Of a stretch of DNA of 34,292 nt, positions 17,664-24,952 are shown one piece after another. The notes beneath the pieces are model-generated. The model searched no databases. It was given only the letters and a program-made list of their open reading frames with translations, and was not told the DNA's origin. A program made the translations under genes and the position numbers. This stretch comes from Tidjanibacter sp. (GTDB lineage Bacteria > Bacteroidota > Bacteroidia > Bacteroidales > Rikenellaceae). Positions within the stretch are counted from its first letter, which is position 1, and the number at the start of each line of letters is the position of its first letter. Location: assembly GCA_017390585.1 (NCBI GenBank), contig JAFPBB010000020.1:1-34292 (forward strand). The letters run 5' to 3'.

Positions 17664-19823
17664 CTACTCCAACTTCAGGTGGACCTCCACCCTGCCGTTG
17701 TGCTCCTCAATATGTTGCTCGCACACGGTGCCACGCCCCTCCGAGCTCACCTTGCAGCCGCGTCGCTCCAACTCATAGAGTGCGTCGCGCAGCCCCAAGC
17801 CCCTAACGTCGGGAATCGTCTGCTCCATCTCCTCCTCACTCTTGGCCGTGGAGTCGCTCTTTGCCTTGTGGCTCTTCGACTGTGGTGCCGCCGCGGCTAC
17901 TCCCACCGATGGTTTGGCCTTGGGGGGAGGGGCAATGCCCACCTCGGCGTCCCTATACCACTCCTCCTCGTGGGCGTAGATATACTCCGCAATCTCCCTG
18001 AACACGGGGAGCGAGAGTCCCGCACCCGTATATTTCTTCTGCCATTCGTTCCACTTGCGGAGGGTTTTGATGGAGACCAAGCCGGTGTACTTGGGGTTGT
18101 CGGCGGGGAAGTATCCCACGAAGGTGGCGAGGTATTCGTTGCGTCCGTCGGGGGTGACGTAGGCGGTCTCGCCCCACATATTTCTCGGCAGCATCACTTG
18201 TGCAGTGCCCGTCTTGCCCGCCACGCGGAATGGGAGATCCTTGAGGCTCTTGCCCGTGCCGCGAGGGCTGAGGACGACCGCCTCCATACACTCCTTGAGT
18301 GCCTCGAGGGTGGAGGGCTTGCAGATGGCGGGGTTGACCACTTCGGTGGTGTACTCCTCCACAATCTCGCCGTCGCGTGTGATGCTCTTCACGATGATGG
18401 GGGTGATGAGCTTGCCGCCGTTGGCCACAGCGTTGTAGAACATCAGAATCTGCAACGGTGTCATATCGATCTCATAGCCATAGGCGGTTTGGGGCAGTGT
18501 TGTGGCCGACCATCCTCCTCGCTTCTTGTAGGATGAGGGGTGTTTGATGCCGGCGAAGGTGTAGCCACCTATGCGCTGAATATGCGACACTTTGTCGAGC
18601 CCTATGGCGTTGATGTACTCCACCCACCTCTCGGGCTCCTCTTCGTAGGTCTCCATCACGGTCTTGACGAAGCCGATGTTGGAGGACTCGGCGAAGATTC
18701 CCTTGAGGGTGGTGCGGCCCGACTCGTTCTCGCCCACAATGTGGGTATCTCTGATTCGGAGTTTGCCCACGTAGTAGGTGTCGTCGTCGCCACAGTTGAC
18801 CCACTTGTCTATCGACACGCCTGCCTCGTCGATGAGTGTCATCAGTGAGATGGCCTTGAAGGTGGAGCCTGGCGAGCCCTGCCACATTGTGGCGTAGTTG
18901 TTGTCGTCGATGGTTTTCCCACCCTTGTGGTGGGTGAGGTTTGCCATTGCTCGGATTTCGCCTGTGGAGGTTTCGAGGACTATGGCGGTGCCATCCGTGG
19001 CACCGTTTTCGAGGAGCGAGCGGCTCAAGGCTCCCTCCACAATCTCCTGCAAGTCGATGTCGATGGTGGTGTGGATATCCGAGCCGTTTATGGCGGGGGT
19101 GTTCTCTTTGGCAACGATGGGGACCGAGTGGCGATGGCGAGCATCGAGCCAGAGGAAGCGGTTGGAGCCATCCGAGGCGTTGAGCTCCTTCTGCCACGCA
19201 TTTTCGATACCTCGAGTGATGGTGTAGGAGGCCAGCGAGCCGTGGACTTTGTGGCGCAGGGAGGTCTGCTCCACGATGAGTCCGTAGCGAGGATGCATCA
19301 GGGGGAAGGTGCGTAGACGCTCATACTCCCATTGATTCAGTGCTCTAGAGGTCACAAAGGGACGGCTGTAGTAGGGCTTGGCGAGCCTACGCATACAGGT
19401 GTCTCGGGTGTTGGTCATAAAATCCCTATACTTCTTGGGGCTGCCACCGAACATCTTGGCCAGCGAGTCGCCGAGGGCGGGGAGGTTGGCGGTGAAGATG
19501 GAGTCGGTGAGGGCCTGGGCGTGGAGGTCGAGGCGGATGCGATAGCCGCGCGAGTCGGTGTAGAGGGTTTTGCCGTTGAGGTCGTAGATGCTGCCACTGC
19601 TACCCTCAATTTTTTTTGTGGTGTAGCTCTTGCTCTCGGATAGGTTGCGGAGTGGCGTGCCGTTGGGGCCCCATTGGGTCAGCGCAATCTGGGCCACAAT
19701 AAACAACGAGACAATGGCGAAGGCGACATAGAGTCGCTTCACCTTTGCCTTGATTTCGCGCTTGATACGTTGCGGATTGGGGTCTATAGCGCGGTTGTTG
19801 TTATCTCTCTCCTCGGCTCTCAT
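17664..19823 (-). CDS. ftsI: Septal peptidoglycan transpeptidase FtsI/PBP with one PASTA domain
   Basis: Class B penicillin-binding protein cross-linking septal glycan in the periplasm, partner of FtsW. The 719-residue protein has a short basic cytoplasmic start, one transmembrane helix (about 31-49), a PBP dimerisation domain, and a transpeptidase domain with all three active-site motifs: STFK (320-323, Ser320 nucleophile), SSN (380-382) and KTGT (537-540). A Lys/Ser/Ala-rich linker (about 632-666) leads to a single C-terminal PASTA domain (about 669-719, starting IPDVRGLGLRDAL). The start overlaps the end of ftsL by 23 bases, which suggests translational coupling. It also fits the name Spo0VD/PBP2x-like; the gene order makes FtsI the simplest call. 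Confidence 0.96.
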   Translation of the reverse strand: MRAEERDNNNRAIDPNPQRIKREIKAKVKRLYVAFAIVSLFIVAQIALTQWGPNGTPLRNLSESKSYTTKKIEGSSGSIYDLNGKTLYTDSRGYRIRLDLHAQALTDSIFTANLPALGDSLAKMFGGSPKKYRDFMTNTRDTCMRRLAKPYYSRPFVTSRALNQWEYERLRTFPLMHPRYGLIVEQTSLRHKVHGSLASYTITRGIENAWQKELNASDGSNRFLWLDARHRHSVPIVAKENTPAINGSDIHTTIDIDLQEIVEGALSRSLLENGATDGTAIVLETSTGEIRAMANLTHHKGGKTIDDNNYATMWQGSPGSTFKAISLMTLIDEAGVSIDKWVNCGDDDTYYVGKLRIRDTHIVGENESGRTTLKGIFAESSNIGFVKTVMETYEEEPERWVEYINAIGLDKVSHIQRIGGYTFAGIKHPSSYKKRGGWSATTLPQTAYGYEIDMTPLQILMFYNAVANGGKLITPIIVKSITRDGEIVEEYTTEVVNPAICKPSTLEALKECMEAVVLSPRGTGKSLKDLPFRVAGKTGTAQVMLPRNMWGETAYVTPDGRNEYLATFVGYFPADNPKYTGLVSIKTLRKWNEWQKKYTGAGLSLPVFREIAEYIYAHEEEWYRDAEVGIAPPPKAKPSVGVAAAAPQSKSHKAKSDSTAKSEEEMEQTIPDVRGLGLRDALYELERRGCKVSSEGRGTVCEQHIEEHNGRVEVHLKLE

Positions 19824-20253
19824 TTCTACGGATGATTACGGGTGGGGTGTTCCATTGTTGCAGGTCGAGTCCTCGGCGCTGAATCTCCTCGGTGAGGTTG
19901 CTGTGGCGCACAGCCTCGAGTCGCTCCGACGAGAGGAGCAGGGCGCGCGAGCGCACCTTTTGGAGCTCTATGCGGCTTGCAATCTCCTCGCGCTGGGTGC
20001 GCTGACAGTTGAAGATGTAGCCCATATAGAGGATTATCAGCAGACAGCAGTAGAGGGCAAAGGGGTAGTGGCGGCGGATGGTCTGGCTGTAGAGCACGTC
20101 GCCGGAGAATATGCCGCGAGAGGTGCGGTTGCCCCTGTCGGGTGCCACCGCTCCTGTGGGTTTCACGTCGGGTGCTGTGGATTGTCTGCCGTTTTGGCTC
20201 ATCACACCCTGCGACGCTCGCTGCTTCTGCTGCTTTCTACTAAAGAGTCCCAT
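19801..20253 (-). CDS. ftsL: FtsL-like divisome protein
   Basis: A 150-residue single-pass membrane protein in the ftsL position, between rsmH and ftsI. A long polar cytoplasmic N-terminus (1-60, rich in Gln, Arg and Ser) precedes a transmembrane helix at about 63-82, then a predicted coiled coil (about 85-130, QREEIASRIELQKVRSRALL) in the periplasm. FtsL sequences are poorly conserved, so the call comes from topology, size, coiled coil and position rather than motifs. The gene overlaps ftsI by 23 bases and lies 107 bases after rsmH. FtsL joins FtsQ and activates FtsW/FtsI in other bacteria. Confidence 0.88.
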   Translation of the reverse strand: MGLFSRKQQKQRASQGVMSQNGRQSTAPDVKPTGAVAPDRGNRTSRGIFSGDVLYSQTIRRHYPFALYCCLLIILYMGYIFNCQRTQREEIASRIELQKVRSRALLLSSERLEAVRHSNLTEEIQRRGLDLQQWNTPPVIIRRNESRGER

Positions 20254-20360
20254 CTTGATTGTTTTCTATCTGCTGTGACTTGTCTACTTCCTTTTTCTTT
20301 TTTTGGCCTCCACCTGGTTGGGTGGCTTCGTTCGGCTTCGGTTTCTTTCGCTCCGTGTTG

Positions 20361-21272
20361 CTACTTCATCTCGCCCACGCGGAGTTTTGCACTCCTTGAG
20401 CGGGGGTTGCGCTCCACCTCCTCGGGGGTGGGGACTATGGCCTTCTTGCTGATGGCTATCATCTGCGAGGAGGGATTGCCATAGAAATCCTTGACCACCT
20501 TACCCTCGAAGTTGCCCGTCTTGATGAAGTTTTTGACCAGGCGATCCTCCAGCGAGTGGTAGGAGATGATGCAGAGTCGGCCTCCCGGCTTGAGCAATTT
20601 GGCACTCTGCTCGAGGGCCATCTTCAGAGCCTCCATCTCTCCGTTGACCTCAATGCGGAGGGCTTGGAAGAGTTTGGTGAGGAACTTGGCGCCATCCTTC
20701 TTGGGGGTGCAGGGGGCTACGGCCTCGAGTAGATCGGCTGTGGTGACAATCTCCTTCTGCTCCCTATGGCGCACAATGCAGGATGCGATTTTGTAGGTGG
20801 TCTCCAACTCGCCATACTCCTTCAGCACCCTCGCCAACTCCTCTGCCGAGTAGCTGTTGACCAGTTCGCGTGCGGAGAACTTGGCTCTCTGATTCATCCT
20901 CATATCGAGTGGGGCCTCTGCCTTGAAGGAGAAACCTCTCTCGGCGGTGTCGAAGTGGTGGGAGGAGACGCCGAGGTCGGCAAGGATGCCGTCCACCTCA
21001 CCGTCGCCCACACCGCGCAGGCGGAGCTGGGAGCGCACAAAGCGGAAGTTGCTCTCGACGAAGATGTGGCCGGGGGCACCTGTGAGGTTGGCCTTGGCGT
21101 CGGCATCTTGGTCGAAGGAGAAGAGAATGCCCTCCTCGGAGAGCTGCTCGAGGATAAGACGCGAGTGGCCGCCGCCGCCGAAGGTGAGGTCTACATAGAT
21201 GCCTTTGGGGTTGATATTGAGCCCTTCTATGGTCTCTTCGGCAAGTGCGGGGATGTGGTAGATTTCTGTCAT
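20361..21272 (-). CDS. rsmH: 16S rRNA m4C1402 methyltransferase RsmH (MraW)
   Basis: S-adenosylmethionine-dependent N4-methyltransferase acting on C1402 of 16S rRNA, traditionally the second gene of dcw clusters. The 303-residue protein begins MTEIYHIPALAEE, has the SAM-binding motif VDLTFGGGGHS (27-37) and ends with the typical NPRSRSAKLRVGE-type tail. The frame stays open 20 codons further upstream, but that stretch runs through the promoter and palindrome and has no family similarity; the ATG at 21270-21272 places the SAM motif as in other RsmH proteins. mraZ, normally just upstream, is missing. A perfect 26-base palindrome lies 13 bases before the start. Confidence 0.96.
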   Translation of the reverse strand: MTEIYHIPALAEETIEGLNINPKGIYVDLTFGGGGHSRLILEQLSEEGILFSFDQDADAKANLTGAPGHIFVESNFRFVRSQLRLRGVGDGEVDGILADLGVSSHHFDTAERGFSFKAEAPLDMRMNQRAKFSARELVNSYSAEELARVLKEYGELETTYKIASCIVRHREQKEIVTTADLLEAVAPCTPKKDGAKFLTKLFQALRIEVNGEMEALKMALEQSAKLLKPGGRLCIISYHSLEDRLVKNFIKTGNFEGKVVKDFYGNPSSQMIAISKKAIVPTPEEVERNPRSRSAKLRVGEMK

Positions 21273-21285
21273 AGTGTGGCTTCGC

Positions 21286-21311
21286 TTACAAAGTATTGAA
21301 ATACTTTGTAA
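21286..21311. promoter_or_regulatory. Perfect 26-base palindrome, candidate operator of the dcw cluster
   Basis: TTACAAAGTATT (21286-21297) and AATACTTTGTAA (21300-21311) are exact reverse complements separated by two bases. The element ends 13 bases before the rsmH ATG and overlaps the predicted -7 box (21309-21316) and transcription start. It could be a dimeric-repressor operator or, if transcribed, a hairpin at the 5' end of the operon mRNA. The symmetry is seen directly; the function is inferred. Confidence 0.6.
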
Positions 21312-21340
21312 AGGTACGGCTTTTGCCGACAAGTTTCCAA
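21309..21340 (-). promoter_or_regulatory. Candidate promoter of the dcw cluster
   Basis: On the minus strand TACCTTTA (21316-21309) matches seven of eight positions of TAnnTTTG, if the last base is allowed to vary, and TTG (21340-21338) lies 21 bases upstream, a Bacteroidetes-like -33/-7 arrangement. The next upstream gene, ispF, is 224 bases away, so a promoter is expected here. Upstream bases also hold repeated GGAAA/AACTTTCC-like words. Confidence 0.45.
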
Positions 21341-21496
21341 CTTTTTCCGTAGGAAAGTTATCAACAATTTGATTTTAGTCCGCCGAGTGGGGCGAGAATG
21401 GGGATGGGTGGGAGAGAGGTTTGGTGGCTGGCGTCCCTTTGTAGAAATGGAACTTTGGGGAAGAAAGGGGGCCGCGCAGGATTCTCAATGTGCCAA

Positions 21497-21970
21497 TCAA
21501 ATCCTCTCGACAAGGGCTACGGCATAGGCGGCAACACCTTCGCTACGACCCGTGAAGCCGAGTTTCTCGGTGGTGGTTGCCTTCACCGAGACGTTACCCA
21601 CTTCGGTTGCGAGGCACTCCGCCAATCGGGCCCTCATTTGGTCGATGTGGGGACGCAGCTTGGGCCTTTCGAGCGCAATGGTAATATCCACATTACCAAC
21701 CTTATAACCCTCTTTGGCGAGGAACTCCACGGTGCGCTCGAGGAGGATGGTGGAGTCGATGCCTTTGTAGGCAGGGTCGCTGTCGGGGAAGTGGGCTCCG
21801 ATGTCGCCTGCGGCAATGGCGCCGAGCAGAGCGTCGCACAGTGCGTGGATGGCCACGTCGCCGTCCGAATGGGCCACACAGCCGAGGGGAGAGTCGAGTC
21901 TGACTCCCGCAATGACCATCGGCAGACCCGCTGCCAAGGCGTGTACGTCGTATCCAAATCCTATGCGCAT
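21497..21970 (-). CDS. ispF: 2-C-methyl-D-erythritol 2,4-cyclodiphosphate synthase
   Basis: Catalyses cyclisation of CDP-methylerythritol phosphate to MEcPP in the non-mevalonate isoprenoid pathway, which also supplies undecaprenyl phosphate for wall synthesis. The 157-residue protein has the zinc ligands Asp8 and His10 in GYDVHAL and His42 in IHALCDA, the AHSDGDV loop (33-39) and the FPDSDPAYKG segment (61-70). I start at the ATG at 21968-21970 (MRIGFGYDVH); an upstream in-frame Met adds nine residues lacking family similarity. It is on the same strand as the dcw cluster, 224 bases upstream of rsmH, and is divergent from pepD. Confidence 0.97.
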   Translation of the reverse strand: MRIGFGYDVHALAAGLPMVIAGVRLDSPLGCVAHSDGDVAIHALCDALLGAIAAGDIGAHFPDSDPAYKGIDSTILLERTVEFLAKEGYKVGNVDITIALERPKLRPHIDQMRARLAECLATEVGNVSVKATTTEKLGFTGRSEGVAAYAVALVERI

Positions 21971-21994
21971 ATCTCTTTCTATTGCTTCAACGCA

Positions 21995-22010
21995 CAAAAA
22001 TACAAAATTA
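21995..22010 (-). promoter_or_regulatory. Candidate -7 boxes for ispF
   Basis: Two exact TAnnTTTG matches lie in tandem on the minus strand: TATTTTTG (22002-21995) and TAATTTTG (22010-22003), 25-40 bases before the ispF ATG. A matching -33 element is not clear for either. Confidence 0.4.
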
Positions 22011-22015
22011 TTTAC

Positions 22016-22023
22016 TACCTTTG
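22016..22023 (+). promoter_or_regulatory. Possible -7 box for pepD
   Basis: TACCTTTG matches TAnnTTTG exactly in the ispF/pepD divergent gap, about 104 bases before the pepD ATG. No TTG/TTTG is seen at the right -33 spacing, so support is weak. Confidence 0.25.
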
Positions 22024-22126
22024 AGGTCGGCGGCGAGTTTTTTTGCTGTTTTTCTTTGCAGTGCTCCCGCCGGCCGATTGTGACATTTTTTTCAAAGTCA
22101 GTACTAATAGATAAAACCTAATTCAA

Positions 22127-23578
22127 ATGAGTAACCTTTCCAACCTCTCTCCCGCACCCGTATGGGAGATCTTCGAGGAGATAACCAGAGTACCCCGACC
22201 CTCCAAACACGAGGAAAAAATCATTGCCTATTTGGTGGAGTTTGCACAGCGTCACAACCTTGAGTATAAGGTGGATGCAGCTGGCAATGTGGTGATTCGC
22301 AAGCCCGCAACCGCAGGCTACGAGGAGCATCCCGCAGTGGTTCTCCAGAGCCACAGCGATATGGTGTGCGAAAAGAATGCCGACAAGCAGCACGACTTTA
22401 TGACCGACCCCATTGAGGCCTACATCGACGGCGAGTGGGTGAAGGCAAACGGCACCACCCTCGGTGCCGACTGCGGTATCGGTATGGCAGCCGCTTTGGC
22501 TGTGCTAGTGGACTCTTCGCTCCGCCACCCTGCCATCGAGGCGCTCTTCACCGTGGATGAGGAGACAGGTCTCACGGGTGCCTTCAATCTCGCGCCCGAT
22601 ATGCTCACAGGCAAATATCTTCTCAACCTCGACTCCGAGGATGAGGGTGAACTCTTCATCAGCTGTGCAGGTGGCATCGACACCCTGGCAACCTTCGCCT
22701 ACAAGGCCGAGAAGGTCCCCGCGGAGTATGCTTGGTTCCGCGTGGATATTGGCGGTCTCAAGGGCGGTCACTCGGGTGACAACATCCCCGACGGACTCGG
22801 CAACTCCAATAAGATTATGGCCCGATTGCTCCAGATGGCAGCAGAGCGCTATGGCCTCAGAATCAGCGATTTCAATGGTGGCAACCTCCGCAACGCCATC
22901 CCTCGTGAGGCCTTTGCTGTGGTGGGTGTTCCCGAGAAGAAGAGGGGTGCTTTCCAGCGTCTCGTGAGGAGCTTTGCCGCCGATGTTGCAGGAGAGTTGC
23001 AGTATACCGATGCGGGTTTCTGGATGAAGGCCGCAGCCTGCGACAAGCCCGCTCGCGTAATCGACCTCGACACTCAGTATCGACTCCTGACAGCCATTGT
23101 CAGCGTTGCCAACGGTGTGTTGGCTATGAGCTTTGCAATGAAGGGACTTGTGGAGACCTCCACCAACCTTGCCTCTGTGAAATTCCTGCCCAAGAATAAG
23201 ATTCAGGTGGTCACCTCGCAGCGCTCCTCGGTGGAGAGTGCAAAGAGGTATGCCGCACGCACTGTAGAGGGCACATTCGCTCTCGCAGGGGCCAAAGTTG
23301 TCCACTCCGACGGCTACCCCGGTTGGGCACCCAACCCCAAGAGCCACCTGCTCGATGTGGCTGCCGACACCTACCGCCAACTCTTTGACAAAGAGCCCAT
23401 TGTGCGAGCTATTCACGCGGGTCTGGAGTGTGGACTCTTCCTTGAGAAATATCCCCACTTGGAGATGATTTCGTTTGGTCCCACCCTGAGGGGTGTCCAC
23501 TCGCCCGACGAGCGCCTGGAAATTGCCACTGTGGATAAGTTCTGGCGCCACCTTGTGTTGCTCCTCGAGTCGTTGTAG
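22127..23578 (+). CDS. pepD: Aminoacyl-histidine dipeptidase (Xaa-His dipeptidase, M20 family)
   Basis: Zinc exopeptidase hydrolysing dipeptides such as Xaa-His in the cytoplasm. The 483-residue protein has the full PepD length and the M20 metal-site motifs: LQSHSDMV (His76, Asp78), GTTLGADCGIG (Asp115) and TVDEETGL (general base Glu145, metal ligand Glu146), then NLDSEDEGE and a C-terminal His within GLECGLF-type/FGPTLRGVHSP sequence. The insert between catalytic halves fits the lid/dimerisation domain. The start MSNLSNLSPAPVWEIFEEI matches the family N-terminus. It stands alone, divergent from ispF and convergent with nspC, with a bidirectional terminator after it. Confidence 0.96.
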   Translation: MSNLSNLSPAPVWEIFEEITRVPRPSKHEEKIIAYLVEFAQRHNLEYKVDAAGNVVIRKPATAGYEEHPAVVLQSHSDMVCEKNADKQHDFMTDPIEAYIDGEWVKANGTTLGADCGIGMAAALAVLVDSSLRHPAIEALFTVDEETGLTGAFNLAPDMLTGKYLLNLDSEDEGELFISCAGGIDTLATFAYKAEKVPAEYAWFRVDIGGLKGGHSGDNIPDGLGNSNKIMARLLQMAAERYGLRISDFNGGNLRNAIPREAFAVVGVPEKKRGAFQRLVRSFAADVAGELQYTDAGFWMKAAACDKPARVIDLDTQYRLLTAIVSVANGVLAMSFAMKGLVETSTNLASVKFLPKNKIQVVTSQRSSVESAKRYAARTVEGTFALAGAKVVHSDGYPGWAPNPKSHLLDVAADTYRQLFDKEPIVRAIHAGLECGLFLEKYPHLEMISFGPTLRGVHSPDERLEIATVDKFWRHLVLLLESL

Positions 23579-23628
23579 TTGTTGTGCCGCCTCCCGGCCG
23601 TGGGAGGGTAGGCCTCTCCGATAACCAA

Positions 23629-23657
23629 AAGCCCCGATGCACTCTGCATCGGGGCTT
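23629..23657. terminator. Bidirectional intrinsic terminator between pepD and nspC
   Basis: A perfect 13-bp stem (AAGCCCCGATGCA at 23629-23641 with its complement at 23645-23657) closes a 3-base loop. It is preceded by A residues and followed by a T-rich stretch (TTCTTATTTC partly within the flank), so it can serve both convergent genes. Confidence 0.85.
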
Positions 23658-23687
23658 CTTATTTCAACCATAGATGGTTTGTGGTGG

Positions 23688-24821
23688 CTAACCCATACGG
23701 AACTTGTAGTCCTCGTAGCCGAAGCGGCGGACAACCTCCACGCTACCATCCGTGTGGGCAATGGCAATCGAGGGGTGGGAGACGCCGTTGAACATCGTGG
23801 TCTTCACCATTGTGTAGTGGATCATATCCTCAAAGACTATCCTATCGCCCACCTGTGGTTCCTTGTCGAAAGCCCAATGGCCCACCCAATCGCCAGCCAA
23901 GCAACTGTTGCCGCCGATGCGCCACCTCTTCTCTCCCTCCTCGGGGTCGTGGGCACCCACCACTGCGGGCTTGTAGGGCATCTCCAAGCAGTCGGGCATA
24001 TGGCACGCAAACGACACATTGGTCACAAGTGTCCTCTCGCCGCCTCCCTCCACAATGTCCTCCACGGTGGCAACGAGTGTTCCCGTGCGCCAAGTGAAGG
24101 CGCTGCCGGGCTCGAGGATGACCCTCAGATTGGGATGGCGCTCCTTGAAGGCGCGGAGGGTCTCGATCAGCAGCTCCACGTTGTAGCCCTTGCGGGTCAT
24201 CAGGTGGCCGCCGCCCATATTGAACCACTTAACCCTATCCAAAAGGTGACCAAACTTGGCCTCCACGGCCTCGAGTGTAGCCACCAAATCCTCCGCCTGC
24301 GACTCACACAGCGAGTGGAAATGGAGTCCCTCGATGCCCTCGGGGAGGGTGGGGAGCTTATCCACGGTGATGCCGAGTCGGCTGGTGGGCGATGCAGGGT
24401 TGTAGAGGTCGGTCTCGACGGTGGAGTACTCGTGGTTGATGCGCAGACCGCAGGAGATGCCTGCTGCTCTCGCACGCCCACCGTAGCGCTCCCACTGTCC
24501 CAGCGAGTTGAAGGTCACATAGTTGCTGTAGCTCATAATCTCCTCCCACTCACTCTCCGAGTAGACGGGGGCATAGGTGTGGGCCTTCTCTCCCATCTCC
24601 TCAAAGACGAGCCTTGCCTCGGCCAGCGAGCTTGCAGTGGCACCATCGGAGTGCTCCTTCAAGATGGGGAAGATGCTCCACATAGCGCTCGCCTTGAGCG
24701 CCACGATAATCTCCACACCGGCCTCGCGTCGCACGCGGTCGATGACAGCCATATTCTTCAGTAACTCCGCCTCCTCCAGCACATAGCAGGGCGACGGAAC
24801 GATGTTGGTGTAGTTTGGCAT
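23688..24821 (-). CDS. nspC: Carboxynorspermidine decarboxylase
   Basis: PLP enzyme of the alanine-racemase fold that decarboxylates carboxy(nor)spermidine, the last step of the alternative polyamine route. The 377-residue protein has the PLP lysine in VALKASAMWS (Lys43), GLHFHSLCES (about residues 165-174), a glycine-rich phosphate site near MGGGHL, and the C-terminal decarboxylase segment NSCLAGDW with FEDMIHYTMVKTTMFNG. Length fits NspC. The synthase that makes its substrate lies 131 bases upstream on the same strand, so the two act as a pathway unit making spermidine or norspermidine. The intervening sequence contains a large imperfect hairpin. Confidence 0.94.
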   Translation of the reverse strand: MPNYTNIVPSPCYVLEEAELLKNMAVIDRVRREAGVEIIVALKASAMWSIFPILKEHSDGATASSLAEARLVFEEMGEKAHTYAPVYSESEWEEIMSYSNYVTFNSLGQWERYGGRARAAGISCGLRINHEYSTVETDLYNPASPTSRLGITVDKLPTLPEGIEGLHFHSLCESQAEDLVATLEAVEAKFGHLLDRVKWFNMGGGHLMTRKGYNVELLIETLRAFKERHPNLRVILEPGSAFTWRTGTLVATVEDIVEGGGERTLVTNVSFACHMPDCLEMPYKPAVVGAHDPEEGEKRWRIGGNSCLAGDWVGHWAFDKEPQVGDRIVFEDMIHYTMVKTTMFNGVSHPSIAIAHTDGSVEVVRRFGYEDYKFRMG

Positions 24822-24854
24822 TGTTTGTTGTCGGGGAAATAAAAAGTGAATAGT

Positions 24855-24924
24855 GAATTTAGGGAGATTAGAGAATTTAGGGAGTTGCTGATGGCTCCCT
24901 ATATTCTCTACGCTCCCTAAACTC
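24855..24924. repeat. 70-base imperfect inverted repeat with internal repeated word
   Basis: Thirty-base arms at 24855-24884 and 24895-24924 match at 26 of 30 positions around a 10-base centre (TTGCTGATGG). Within the left arm GAATTTAGGGAG occurs twice, 18 bases apart, so the arms are themselves duplicated. Located between carboxynorspermidine synthase and nspC. No poly-T follows on either strand, which argues against an ordinary terminator. Confidence 0.75.
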
Positions 24925-24952
24925 TCATATTATCGGGCAGGTGTAGCCCCAA

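Noticed and set aside
17664..17820. PASTA domain at the FtsI C-terminus
   Set aside because: Such domains are known in FtsI-type proteins of this phylum; noted in the annotation but not reported as unusual.
21273..21496. Search for mraZ upstream of rsmH
   Set aside because: The 224-base gap is too short for a full mraZ and no frame encodes MraZ-like sequence.
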